A stretch of DNA of 64,000 nucleotides from Orobanche coerulescens (Eukaryota > Streptophyta > Magnoliopsida > Lamiales > Orobanchaceae), in contig CM065815.1 of NCBI GenBank assembly GCA_033398695.1, forward strand, positions 6,690,501-6,754,500, written 5' to 3'. The translations under genes were made by a program, and so were the position numbers. Every line of letters begins with the position of its first letter. The stretch's first letter is position 1. Under the pieces are notes generated by a model. It saw only the letters and a list, made by a program, of their open reading frames with translations, made no database searches and was not told the origin of the DNA. Of this stretch, positions 45,205 to 59,000 are shown piece by piece.

Positions 45205-45479
45205 AAGTGGTTAATTTTTGGTTTTTACTACAGTAAATTATATGAATGGATTGGTAGTAATTTCTTACATTTATAGTGGAGAGAGGAGACGTCGTGCGGT
45301 AGGAGAAAATGGACAAACGACACGTGTGGGAAGCATGGATCCTTCTTTAGCCATCAAATTTTGTTTTTTATTTATTTTATTTTACAACTGATTAGGATGT
45401 GATTTGATATGATGTGATGTGATCTCACTAACTTATTATAATATATACAATTAACCTCGACATTTGGGAAATTGGACCA

Positions 45480-45700
45480 CTAAGGAAGACTATACTAGTC
45501 GCACTCAGAGCTCCCATCCCCGATCCGAAAGAAATTGGTGGAGGAATTAAATCATAGTATTTCACTGTCAGTAAGTGAGAGCAGTCTACGCTTGCGCGAG
45601 ATTATCCCCATATTGGAGGGATAAAACTCTCACTACGACCGCTGACTCAACACGCGTCCTCAGCAATCGCCACCCAGAACCAAGGCAGGTTGAACCACTT
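45480..45700 (-). mobile_element. SINE-like block, copy 2 (diverged)
   Basis: Counterpart of 7500-7757, about 20 bases shorter with numerous small losses; the B box is degraded (GTGTTGAGTCAGCGG). The flanks on both sides match copy 1 closely, so the divergence is confined to this block. Confidence 0.45.
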
Positions 45701-45755
45701 TCAAAATGATCATACATATCAATGGAATGGTTGATTGGATGATTGTTAAATATTA

Positions 45756-45912
45756 CTCCCTCCGTCCGCCACTCATGTACAATAATTTCTTTTTTCGTCC
45801 GTCCGCAACCTATGTGTATTTCCCCTAATAATACATCCTACCAACTAAATCAACTGAAATATTAAAACCCGTGCTAATCAAAACAATGTACATAATTGAT
45901 GGACGGAGGGAG
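45756..45912. mobile_element. Stowaway MITE, copy 2
   Basis: Same 157-bp element as 7816-7972, with CTCCCTCCGTCC termini and TA on both sides. Confidence 0.93.
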
Positions 45913-46139
45913 TATGAAGTTGATTGTTGAAATCATTGAGATATTTATTGATCCTAATTTGGGAATATTCAATTAAATTTTTTTCGAGACGTTTATGAAA
46001 AATATTTTCATTCTATTTTTAGTCCGAATGGGAAAATAAACACCATTTTAAATAATATTACTAAATAGTTTCACAAACTCATTTTGTGCACCTAAATTTG
46101 GGTACATAAATACAATTCTTTTGCATGATTTTAATTTCT

Positions 46140-46851
46140 TTATTTGTCTTTCATGGTGATTTTGCGCACTCGTAGCCAATTATTATAGTTCGGTTATGCA
46201 AACTAAACTGATTCATACCAATTATTTTAGTTCGGTTATGCAAACTACACTGATTCATCGTGTGGATCTTTCTTAGCCATAACAAAAACTTCAAAAGTTT
46301 CATAAAAAAATAACCAACTCTAATAAGTGATCGGAAATTAGTTTTCTTAGTCATATGAAACAATTTGGGACTCAAGATAAATCTTCTGGCTCCGTCACTG
46401 TTGAATTCGATGTTTGGACATATCATTAGTGAGGACTCTTTTGACTTTCATAAGATTGTATTTGTAAGCTTGTTTCAACAAATGCTTAAAATAAATAAAA
46501 ATTATCAAGAGTATGAAGTGTTGCTTAAACACTAAACAAGATAATTTTTAGTAATGTTATTAGAGATGAAGTGTTACAATATTTTCAAAATAGGAGTCTC
46601 AGTAATAATGTTACTATTGTAATTTATAGATACCAAGTATTTGAAAGTCTTGTTGTATGGGATATTACTCATAGTATTATTATGCCTGCTAACTGCGCTG
46701 TCGAGACACGTCAAACTTAAATATTTGTAGACTCTCTTGACTTGCTTATACTAAATAGTAGTATTGACGAGTAAGTGTCGAACCATAGGGAACAGATGAA
46801 TTAGTTGTATTTATTGAATTCAATATTTATCGAAAATAAAAATATTAATGC

Positions 46852-46886
<35 letters not shown>

Positions 46887-48500
46887 TGGGGGTTTGGTTG
46901 ATTTAAAGTAAACAAGATAAAATAAAATAACAAGTAAGCACTTATCTTTCCTTTATTCCCAATGAATTCTTACTCAAAAGTCAACAACAAGCTCTCTTAA
47001 CCCTATCGTTTCTTAAGTCTATTTAATTAAAATAAACTCTTTAATTAAACCTATCTAGACGAAAGATTCAAAACTAACTCTTTAAATCTTGTTCGTTAGA
47101 TGCATTAATTAAAAACCAGATCGATGGAAATAGACAAGATATTGAGTTTACAAGTTCGATCAAAGGAATTTTGACTTTGTGTTATCCAATTCATAAAAAT
47201 TAATTGTTGCTACTTATGAATCTAGAGCTATAACGATTACGTAATACAACCCTAGATCTGGCAAAAGATATAAAAACTCCAATTAAGTTGACGAGATTAA
47301 TTAAAGTAAATTATATCAAAATAAATCTGCTCAATAACCCAAAAATAATTCAAGCGAAATAAGTCGAGAACATGCTACGGAATTAAAACATAAATAATAT
47401 AGATACGAGCTCAAACATCCCTAAGAACTGGAATAAGGAATTTAACCGGACATGGTGGCTGGAAAAGACATAGAATTACTCATAAATAATAATAGAATAA
47501 AGTCGATGAAGTAGATTTAGTTTTCTACTTGGTTGTGATGATGCTCCTTCGTCCGCCTTGATGCTGCCCTTTTTGCTTGTGTAGGCTCGATGGTGGGAGA
47601 TCTAGATGTAGGGAAAATTAAGGTGGAGAGCACTACAAGAAAAACACCTATCAGCAACCAAAAATATCAGCGACCGCAAAATCCATCGCTAATTGTTATG
47701 GATGTGATGATAAATCTCTTCTCCGATTGTTTTGGCCTCCTTATATAGGTATGAGCAGCTCCCTATCATTGGTATGGGCTATTAGAGTCGTGTTTAATTC
47801 TTTTCTGGTCTCAAGTAAATAAATCACGAAACTAAATCACTGGTGTCTGCTTGAAACTGGGTGACCCAATGTGCTCTGTTGCAACTTGTTTTTCAGATCC
47901 AAATTTCCTTGGGCATTCTTCTAGGCGCCCTAATGATTATTCTAATTTCAAAGATGGTCCAAAAACCTGAAATAATTAATCAATAGATCTACTTGGTGAA
48001 GTAAAGTGCTTTCATAATTCAAATATGTAGGAAAATAACAAATTGTGATAAAATAAAGATAATAAAACTATGCAATTAACATGGAATTAGTCACTATTTT
48101 CTACTGATCACCCGCATTTAAATTTTACAGGCTCGAATATACTTTTGCGTACGCTACATTTCGCTCCTAATTGGCTAACTCGTGAACCGTTGCACATCAA
48201 ATTTTCCCAAAATCTAATTTATTGATATATATATATATATATGGATCAATATAATTCGATCAAATTTCTGAATGGTGTTCAAACATATATAAAGTGATCG
48301 AATCAAATCCAGATGATGATGCTGTCGACCATGCAACTTTTGATTAATTAGTTGCATTGCTATGCCCGAAGGGCATTCCATATATTTTATTATCAAGATG
48401 CAAGGAACAATACTATTGTAATAGTTCGAGGTTATTTGTCTGTTGAAGAAAGATTTTTATGTGATTTGATTTGATCAAAATTCATGGCATCGGTCGTGAA
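46140..48500. other. Gene-free repeat-like block, copy 2
   Basis: Counterpart of 8200-10560, with the (AAT)n microsatellite near 46856 and the CACTA-type terminus near 47630. No exon seen. Confidence 0.4.
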
Positions 48501-48513
48501 TCGGGTAATATAT

Positions 48514-48998
48514 TAGGGCTGACAATTTTCGACACGACATGATAGCCCGACACGAACACGCACAAAATTATTGGGTTAGTGTTTGACCTTATCGTATTCG
48601 TGTTCTTATCGTGTCGACACGATAAGAACACGCTAATTTCGTGTCGGGTTCGTGTAACACGATAACTTTCGTGTTCGTATCGTGTCGTGTCGCGTTCGTG
48701 TAACCAGATTATATTTATATATTTTTAGCATTAATTTTATTATCATTTTAAATGTTTTTAGTTTATTTTCTAATTTTTTATTTGAGTTTATCGATTCGTG
48801 TCGTATCGTGTCGTGTCAACACGAAAAATATCGTGTCATATCGTGTTTGTGTCGTGTCCGTATTTCAACCTTTCGTGCCATGTTCGTGTTCGTGTCTGCC
48901 ATATACTTAACGGGCCGTGTTCGTGTTTGGCCTGATCGTATTGCGTCGTTATCGTGTCGACCCGATAACGACCCGACACGCACGAATTGCCAGCCCTA
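48514..48998. mobile_element. hAT CGTGTCG-rich element, copy 2
   Basis: Same 485-bp element as 10579-11063, with TAGGGCTGAC / CCAGCCCTA ends and the TAATATAT/TAATATAC target duplication. Confidence 0.85.
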
Positions 48999-50173
48999 TA
49001 ATATACTATACCCATACCCTACTCGTACCCGATCGTAAAATTTCGGGTTCGACCGATACCCGACCCTATTACGAATTTATCGGACGGATATGATCGGGTA
49101 CGGATAAAATTGACATCCCTAATAAATACAAACTTCCTATGTCTCATTTGAAGTGCAATATATTTGATAAAATTGATGTATTTCAAAAAAATGATTGACT
49201 GTGATCGATTTATAAATTTTGTAAGTATTGATCATGAGTGTGTGTTGTAGATTAAAAAATAAAAAATATTGACGTAAGATGAAAATAAAAAGTAAAAAGT
49301 ATTTATTTGATGTATTTAATAAAATATCGGAGAATACTTTATTTTTTTCGTTATAAAATATTTACTATAATATATAGTTGTTCAACGTTACAAACATGTT
49401 TAAGAACAAATTAGAATAGTTGTTTAAGAAAATTGGGCGTAACTAATGCCTATTAATATATGCTTACGTGCACAAATAAAATAATTGATTAAAATGTATG
49501 AATTGGCACTAGCAAAAGGTACAAGAGAGTGGTCAACGATTGACATGTTTATTAATGTTATCATTGTATATACAAAAGTGTCGAAACAAATCGAATGATA
49601 TTTGTCAATAAAATAAAATATTGTGGGAAAATGAATTATTTATGTATTTTCTGATACGATGCGATGTGACATTGAACTCATAAATTAATTCACATGGTAT
49701 ATAAGTATATTTTTTCCCCTACAATGAACTAAAATCCTTGAAGATTACGAAATCTTAAAAATCCTAAATTAAAATGAATAAAAAAACTAAAACAATGAAG
49801 AAACACAACCATAAAAACTGAAATAAAAATACTAAATAATTAAAAAAAATTAAGATAACCACATGCGGATATGGTAATCATGTAGTTACATTAGAACTTC
49901 AAAAAAAAAAAAGAAGTAAGAATTCGGGAGAAAAAAAGGAAAAAAAACAACATAAAACCCCCTAAAATTATGAAATTCTAAGAAAATTGAAGGAACTAAA
50001 CAACCGAAGCCTTAAAGAAATTACAATTTAGATTTCATCTCATGAATGTACTGTCCCCATTTCGAAATATAAGCCCTCCGACTTTCTTAAGATTAAACTT
50101 TGACTATTTAGTTCGTTTTAGATATTCTTCCATCGATAAAAGACATAGGGCTGTTTACATTCGACTTAATGGG

Positions 50174-50462
50174 ACTTAGATTTTGTTCTTTTGGACTGAA
50201 TAAATCTGAATTGAACTGAACTGAACTGAATTGAACTAAACTGAATTGACCTGAACTGAACTATATATTAAAGGTAAATAATTATAATAATAATGGTAAA
50301 TAATAATAATAATAATGATAATAATCAACAACAACGATAATAGTAATATTATTAGTAATAATAACAATAATAATAATTAAGACTAATAATAATAATAATA
50401 AGAAGAAGAAGAATCAACTAAACCGAATCAACAACAGTAAAATAAGTTTAAAAGAACAGAGC
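50174..50462. mobile_element. Mutator- or hAT-like MITE, copy 2
   Basis: Counterpart of 12243-12533 with the same CTTAATGGG 9-bp duplication. The right half reads AATCAACTAAACCGAATC where copy 1 reads AACTGAACTAAACTGAAC, a patch of local divergence. Confidence 0.65.
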
Positions 50463-50639
50463 CTTAATGGGCCGCACGACTTATTCGCGCAGACATGGGT
50501 GAGTGTTTACTTACGACTTAATGAAAAATGAGGAGTCTGAATGAAGTCACCTCCCCTCTTGTCCCCATTAAGACACAAAAACGACACCCGCTACCCCTTT
50601 CCCATTTCACGATCTATTAATTAGCAAAAATCAAAAATA

Positions 50640-51541
50640 ACACAAACTTAAAATAATAAAACTTCAAACAATCAGATTTTTTATTATTTTCTTTTTATGT
50701 TCATAAAAATCTGAAAAATAATATAAACTTAAAATAATAATAAAAAACTACTGTGTTTTTCGTAAAAATAATAAAAAATATTAAAAGAATATATAAAATC
50801 TAGAAAATCTGAAAAGTGTAAAAATCGAACTTATTTATTTTTATTTAAAAAATATGAAAAATTAAAAAATTAAAAAATTCTAGACAATATTAATATTAAA
50901 AATATTATAAATTGGTAATTTTATTTTTAATTATGGAATATTAATATTGAAAGATAAAAAAAAAATTATTTTAAATTCGGAAATTAGAAAATCTAAAAAA
51001 TTCTGAAAAAATATTAAGAAATTGGTAATTTTATTTTTAATTCTGAAATATTAATATTAAAAAATCCAAAAAAAATTATTTTAAATTTTGAAATTAGAAA
51101 ATCTAAAAAATTCTGAACGATTTAAAAATAGTAAATTTATTAAAAATATTAAAATTTCTGAATATTAATATTAATATTAATATTGAAAACTATTAAGAAA
51201 TTGGTAATTTTATTTTTAATTCTGAAATATTAATATTAAAAAATCCAAAAAAAATTATTTTAAATTTTGAAATTAGAAAATCTAAAAAATTCTGAACGAT
51301 TTAAAAATAGTAAATTTATTAAAAATATTAAAATTTCTGAATATTAATATTAATATTAATATTGAAAAACTATTAAGAAATTGGTAATTTTATTTTTAAT
51401 TCTGGAATATTAATATTAAAAAATAAAAAAAAAATGTTTTAAATTTTGAAATTAGAAAATCTAAAAAATTCTGAGCGATTTTAAAAAATTCAGGAATTAG
51501 TAAATTTATTAAAAAATATTAAAAATTTCCGAATATTAAAA
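50640..51541. repeat. AT-rich 180-bp tandem array, copy 2
   Basis: Units begin at 51017, 51196 and 51376 (periods 179 and 180). Homopolymer lengths differ by single bases from copy 1 at several places. Confidence 0.8.
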
Positions 51542-51544
51542 ACG

Positions 51545-54500
51545 GCGCAAATACCGATATTGCCTCAACAATTGAAAACTTTCATCAACTGTCTAATAGA
51601 TGAAGTATCTCCTCTTGTGAATAGCAACAAGTCATCTGCAAAACAAAGATGAACGAGCCCAAATCTCTTGCATCTTGGATGGAAATGAAACAATTTATTA
51701 GTTTTCAGCTCCAATAAACACCTATGAAGGTATTCCATCCCAAGAACAAATAGGTAAGGAGAAAGTGGATCCCCTGCCTAAGCCCTTTCTTGGCTACAAA
51801 AGGCACTGTGGTCTCACCATTGACATTAAAGGTATATGATACAGTTGAAATACAAACCATGATCCAGTTGACAATGACATGTGGAAATCCCATTCCAAGC
51901 ATCAGAAATTTCAAAACGACCACTCAATGGAATCATAAGCTTTCTGAATGTCGATTTTCACCACACATCTAGGAGAAATGTTTTTCCTATTATACCCCTT
52001 AATAATCTCATGGCTTAACAGAATGTTGTCAAAAATTGATCTCCCCTTAACAAAAGCTGACTGACTCGAGCGCACAATCTCATCCAATACATTCTGAAGC
52101 CTATTTGCTATCACTTTGGATATAATTTTATATAAGATAGTACAACAAGCAATTGGTCTAAAATCTTGTGTGGTGCAAGCATTTTCTGTTTTAGGTAAGA
52201 GTGTGACAAGAGTGTTATTAACAGGTTTTGGAAGACTACCTGATTGGAAGAATTGTTTCATAGTCGCACACACATCTCCACCAATCATAGACCAAGAGGC
52301 TTTGTAGAAATGGACATTGAATCCATCAATACCAGGGGCTTTTGAAGACTCCGTATTGAACAAGGCTGCTTTGATTTCCTGGTCAGAAACTTCATCACAT
52401 AAGGCTTGCCCCTTTTGCATATTCAGAACTGGACCTCGAGCTATTATTTCTCTTTCAACCATTGGAAGATAAACTGCTGAACTGCCCATCAAATTCATGT
52501 AGAAGTTTCTGATTTCACCCTTAATTTGGTCTTGAGATACACATCTGTTCCCATTAGCTGAAATAATCAATTTAATAGCCTTGGTTGACTGTCTAGCTTT
52601 GGCATATGCATGAAAGAATTTGGTGTTGTGATCTCCAAGTTGGATCCAGTCCACTCTGGCTTTCTGCTTCCAAATTTGTTCCTCAATATTGCTCTATTTT
52701 TCCAACTCCTCAAGGGCATGCTTTTCTTCTCCAATCAGTCTCTCATTTCTCACATCAAAAGTTAACTCTCTCTAGATATTTGACAAACCAGTTCTCAACA
52801 TTTCCAGTTTTTCAGGAATATTTCTGAAGTGAATTGTGTTTAATTGCTTCAGAGGAGTCTTCAATTTCTTGAGATTATGCCAAATATTCATTAGCAAGTT
52901 CCCATGTTGATGGGAGTTCCAATGTGTGTTAAGAATCTGGGCATACTCACAGTGATTAGTAAGAGCATTGAATCTAAATGGACTATTGCTAGCTCTATCC
53001 TCATTTTCTATAGCAACCAACTGAGGGCAGTGATCTGAGATTCCTCTTTCAAGAATCTCAACAATAACTGAGCTAAATTCTCTTAACCAGGCTCCATTCG
53101 CAATGCACCTATCAATGAGAGATAAAATTATGTCTTCTCTATGCTGATTATTACACCAAGTATATGAATTTCCAACCATTCTCAGAACTGACAGCTCATT
53201 ATCTTGTATGCAATTCTCAAAATCCTGAAAGTCAGCCGTAGTCACAGGGTTCCCTTGGAACCTATCTTCAATCTTTAAAACTGAATTAAAATCTCCCCCA
53301 ATTAAGAGAGGTTCAGACGTGTTCTGGCTGATCCTTGAAATAAATCTCCATAATTCCTTTCTAAGCTCATTAGTATTAAAAGCATAAATAGCCATCAATT
53401 CAAAACCTTTCCCTGTCAACAAGTTATCCATCTTGCAATTGATACCTTGTGCACAGCTATCCAAAACAGTAAGAGTCACTTTCCTAGAGTTCCATCCTAT
53501 CCAAATTCTTCCATTTGCAACATGTGTAGTTGTGGCAGAAATCCCACTGTTTATTAATTTTCCCTGAACATTTGGCAAATTTGACTGTCTTTACTCTAGT
53601 TTCCAATATGGCTATAATGTCAATTTTTTATTTCATCAAAAGGAGTCTAATCTCCTTTTGTTTGAAGGGCTTGTTACAGCCCCTCACATTCCAAAATATC
53701 ACCCTCATTTTGCAACAAAGGGGATAAGGTCCCCGGCCTTATTTTCAACAAATCCATGATCAATTTCTTAATCCAATGTCTGATAAGAATTTCCAGTATC
53801 CAATTGATTGGAACTCTGTCCATTAACCACATGTCTAAAAGTCCTTTTAGGTTCAGAGCAGTGTTCTTTCCCATTTTGATTACCTGCTGTTGCTTTAGTC
53901 AAGGGAGCAGATTCCTTCATTTCATTACCTTTCTTGAGCTGCCATACTTGTTTCTTTTGCTGAATGGGATTGTAAGTTGGCTTCATCTTCTTACTACAAT
54001 CGTGCCCTGCCTGTCGACATGTACTGCAGTAAGATGGCACCCAATCATATCGGACTTTCTGTTCCACCTGCACCCCATCCTCATTTTCAATTATGACTTG
54101 ATAATTCAATGGTTGTGTAACATCAATTTCCACCAATAATCTAGCAAAAGAAATTCTACTTTGAGTAGATGTGCACTCATCAGCATACAATGGATTACCA
54201 AGTGTACTTCCAATTCTACTCAACGATTTTGCTCCCCAGCAGTTCAAAGGTAGATTAGGCAACTGGATCCAGAGGGGAATCACTAGGGCTGGGATTTTTA
54301 CCCGAAAAACCGAATTTTAATAAGAACCGAACCGAAAAATTCGGTTCCGGTTCCGGTTTTTTTATTATTAACCGGTTCCGGTTCCGGTTCTTAATTCGGT
54401 TCCGTTTTAATAATTCGGTTCCGGATTCGGTTCATGTTTTATGACGTTAGAAAAAACCGGTTTGGAACCGGTTCTGTATATATTATATTATATAATAATA

Positions 54501-55480
54501 AAAATAATATTATATACAAATTTTTACATAATATAGGTATTAAATAAAGCAAATTAAATGTATTTTGTTCAAAATATTACACATTAAATTCGGTTTCTAC
54601 TCAAAATTCATTTTTTTTTTTTTTACAAAATTCGGTTTTTCTGCACAATTCGGTTCCTAATTCGGTTCCTGAAGAAAAAATCGATTTTTTCAATTTCGGT
54701 TCCTAATTCGGTTCCTGAAAAAAAGTGGTAAAAAACCGCCGGTTTATGTATTTGAAAATCGATTCTGAGTCTTTAATTTTTTACCAAGAACCGAATCGGT
54801 CCCGGCCCTAGGAATCACTTTAAGAACTTCTTTCTCAAAACAGAAATTAGCCTTCACAATCACTGGGCGGTGTGCAAGCATATGTGGTCCTGAATATATC
54901 ACCTCATCTCTTTCCTCCACAGTTTTAAATCTCACCACAAAAAATCCCTCATTATGGTAGAAGATTTCTGGTTCATTCACACCGCATTGTTGTTCCAGAA
55001 AGGTTCTAAGACACTTGATAGTCGGAGATCCTCCAAGCACATAAAGAATAACAGCAGATTTGCATTTTCCCGCTTCCGTTTCCACATCTTCTTTAGTTAA
55101 ACTCGCAATAGGATTCCCAATTTTCAAAATAGGAGTGATAAATTCTAATTTCATACCTTTTTGAGCTGGTCGAGGGGGTAGAGGTTTGTCATGTTCTTCT
55201 TCCTCCTCAGTTTCTACCTCCTGAACTTCCTCTGCAAAATCGCTCTCCAGATCCAGTTCTCTCCGAGTCTCGCGTGAAAAATCCTCAATAATTGGCCCCT
55301 CAAGATGAATATCTGGATGAATAGAGCTTTTCTCACTTACTGGTTCATCAATTTTTTCCTTTCTTTTAATTGACTTGCTTCCGAAAACTGTTGATCCCAA
55401 TGGAGTAGCTTTAGATCCACCAATGTTCATCATCTTCCTCGCTGTTTTCCCATTGGCGACGAAGAAGCGCACTTTAGAAA
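51545..55480 (-). pseudogene. L1-type LINE, copy 2
   Basis: Counterpart of 13627-17560. ORF1 starts at 55472, is split by the hAT at 54284-54810 and stops at 53768. ORF2 endonuclease is at 53578-52772 and reverse transcriptase at 52654-51705. It carries the same premature stops, frameshifts and 3' truncation, so all lesions predate the duplication. One extra C near 53732 is a rare difference. Confidence 0.92.
54284..54810. mobile_element. hAT element in LINE ORF1, copy 2
   Basis: Same insertion as 16368-16891 with GGAATCAC duplicated at 54276-54283 and 54811-54818; 3 bases longer through homopolymer differences. Confidence 0.92.
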
Positions 55481-55500
55481 GTATATCTTCCGTTTTTTTT

Positions 55501-55735
55501 TTTTTTTTTGAAAATTATAGAGAGCTGATATTTTGTAAGTATAAATTTAATAAGATCTCACGTGAATATATTTTTTCAAAAGAGAATATGCGAACAGTGT
55601 AATAGTCAACACGTTGCAATATTAAGAAAACGGAGATGAATATATTTTTTCATATGTATAAATCACAAAAAAATTGTGAAAAAAGTATACGCGAAGATAA
55701 TAATCAACACGTTGATAATAAGAGAAGTGAGGAAC
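55501..55735. mobile_element. Partial MITE upstream of GEN1, copy 2
   Basis: Counterpart of 17582-17815. Its second half is changed (TATACGCGAAGATAATAATC where copy 1 has TATATGCACAGTATAATAGTC), so the two GEN1 copies differ slightly about 300 bases upstream of their start codons. Confidence 0.55.
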
Positions 55736-56011
55736 TATAATATTTTTCAATTAAATAAAGAAAAAAGAGCCCCTCGGGCCTCGGCTCACCTCAAAACGAT
55801 CCCTTATTTCCCCGACAAAAATACAAAGGGTTAGGCCCAAAAAAGCGTCAAAGCCCATATCCCGTCCACAACGGTAACTTTCCATGTCGCCTGTTGGTAA
55901 AACAATTAGAAAAAAACCTACTCTCACTCCTCTTTTCTTTTGAGGTTTCGATCAGTCGTTTCTGGCGTTTGCTATGATCGTTCAGTAACCAGTGGTTTGA
56001 TCTCTTTTGCA

Positions 56012-59000
56012 ATGGGCGTTGGAGGGCACTTCTGGGATTTGCTGAAACCTCGTGCTCGATTTGAAGGGTTTGATTTCTTGAGGAACAAACGGGTTGCCAT
56101 AGACCTGTCATACTGGATTGTCCAACACGAGACCGCCATTAAAGGCTGCACTAGAAAGCCCCATATTCGCCTAACCTTCTTCCGAACAGTCAATCTTTTT
56201 TCCAAGGTACACCTGCGCCCTTCTGTTGCGTTCTTGGTTCCATGGTACAATCACTCTTATGCATGAATTGTTGGTGGTCTCCGAGTTTTCGTACAATTTA
56301 GCTGTGTTATTTGAAACTTTTGTCCAGTTATCCTTCTTTTTTTTTATCTTCCCTTTTTTGGCGATTTCTTTGAAAAATATGTACGCCTGCGGCGTGGTGG
56401 GGGAGGGGGTGGGTAAAAATATATTTAAGTTTTTTTATGAAAACTTACAGTGATCTCAATGGATAGCGTAAGGAGTTCTTTTAGTGTGAGTTTGTGGAAT
56501 TTTAATCTCTTATGTTTCAGTTCTTGAAATATATATATATATATATATTTGGGTGTGAATATTTATTTTGATTGATATTATATTGGTAGTTATGGGGGTA
56601 AGATTGATGAATTTGGGCTGACAAATGCAGTTTGGTGCATATCCTGTATTCGTACTCGATGGGACTCCGTCACCGTTAAAGTCTCAGGCAAGGATATTGC
56701 GGTTTTTCAGATCAGCCGGTATTGACTTATCGGGTTTGCCAGAGGTAGAGGAGGGTGTATCAGTTGAAAGGAACCGGGCATTTAGGAAATGTGTTGAAGA
56801 ATGTGTGGTGAGTTGAGTAGTCTGAGCATCATATGTCGCTGAAATTGTGTCTTGAATGTTTCTGTTTTGAAATAGTCATGTGTTGCTAATTTTATCCAGA
56901 AGCTGAAGCTTTTTTGTATTATCCATGAGATGCATACGTATCTACTCTCTTTAGGTTGTAATTCTGCTCAATGGTGGGGTGAATGACTGCAAAAATTATA
57001 TTACTAGATTTTTTCCCCCTTTCTATCTGTCTTTGGTTATTGTCGTTTTTATTGCATTTGTCCTCAATGAAATTAAGCAATCATGTTTCCATTTGGGAGC
57101 TAAATGTGAATTGTCTTATTTCCTGCTAAATTATACCGGGTTAGATCTATGCTTGTTCATTTTACCATGAAAAAAGCCTCGGTTTTCGATAATTGTATTT
57201 TCTTTACATTTTCTTTTTCTTATCTCTAGGGGTTGCTTGATGTTTTTTGGTGTCAATTGGACGATTTTAAAATGAATAAGATCGAAATGATAGTTTAGGA
57301 TTGGTTGCTTGTAGGCATAGTTGTTAAAGGCGCGCCGCAGGCGCGCCCAGAAAAAAAAGGCAGGTCGCCTTTTAAGCCTCCAGGCGGGCGACCTCAACCA
57401 GGCGCGCGCCTTGGTGCGCCTCGGTGCGCCTTTTTGCTGTGCCTTGGTGCGCCTCGGTGCGCCTCAGGCGCGCCTCGTCAGTAGGACTTCTTTTTTGTTT
57501 TTTTTTCTTTATTTTCAGAATATTTTAAAAGTTATTTGGTTGTATTGACACTTCAATTTTATAAATTATCAAATTTTTTGTGGATAGTTATATTTTCTTG
57601 TGACTATGTTTTTATAAATTTTATAATTCAATCTAATTTATTTTTTAATTTTTATGCGCCTCACATCTCTCAGGCGCGCGCCTCGCCTTGCGCCTTGCGC
57701 CTCAGGCGATGGGAGCCCGAATCGCCTTGGTGCGCCTTTCGCCTTTAACAACTATGCTTGTAGGATAATGTAAGATTTACGGCAAAAAATTGTGTGAGAC
57801 CATCTTATGGAATGCATTCCATGAGACGAACTTTATTCTGTTTCTTTTTCAATTTTTTTTTCCAATTTTCTTGAGCTTTTAGTTTTGTTACGGTATTTAT
57901 GGTGTTTAGTTCTTTTAAATGATAGTTTAGGATTGGTTGCTCTTTGGGTAATGTAAGATTTACGCAAAAAGTTGTGTGAGACCATCTTATGGTATGCATT
58001 CCATTATACGAATTTTTTGTTTCTTTTTAATTTTCTTAGGCTTTTAGTTTTTTAGGGAACTTACGGTGCTTAGTTTTTTTATAAGTTTTTCAGGTTATTT
58101 TGTCAGTTTCTTTAGTTATTTTAGTTTTTTAGAGTTTTCTATTTTTTTTCAAAGAAATATTTAGTTATGAGGGGCCGTCTTATGGTCAAGATCTTTTTTT
58201 TTTCGAACGGCTTACACACACACACCCCCCCCACTATCCTACTCCGAAATCTACACCTTTTGTCCCCAGCGTGACTTGAACCCCCAACCTTTGGCTGAGG
58301 GATACCTAACTGTCAACTCGTGATACTGCTAGGCCAAAGGCCCTTTGGTTTTGAGATCTTATGGTCAAGATCTGAAAGACCGTCTCGTAAGAACCTACTC
58401 ATAGACTTGTCTGATAGTTCCTTGTCATATATCAATAGGAATTACTTGAACTCCTTGGTATGCCTGTTCTAAAAGCAAAAGGGGAAGCTGATAATTCCTT
58501 GTCATATATCAATAGGAATTACTTGAACTCCTTGGTATGCCTGTTCTAAAAGCAAAAGGGGAAGCTGAAGCCCTTTGTGCAGAATTAAATAGAGAAGGGC
58601 TTGTTGATGCTTGCATCACTGCTGACAGCGATGCATTTCTTTATGGTGCCCAATGCGTAATCAAGCGCTTCCAGCCCAACTCGAAAGTGAGTATTTGTTC
58701 CTTTCTTGCACTTTAGGGCACTTAAAACTCGAAAGTGAGTATTTGTTCTCTTTTATGGTGCCCAATGCGTAATCATAGGTCTCTTTTTTTTTTTTTTTTT
58801 TTTAACACTTTAAAAAATGAGAAACCATGTTCGTTTATCTCAAATCTTTCACTAAAATTTTCACATGTATAACTGTTGAAATTCCACAAACCAATACATG
58901 TATAACTTTTGAAATTCCACAAACCAATACATATAATTAAGAAAATATTACACTGCACATCCCTTTCTCACGTATAGATATTCAATAAGTCCGCCACTAA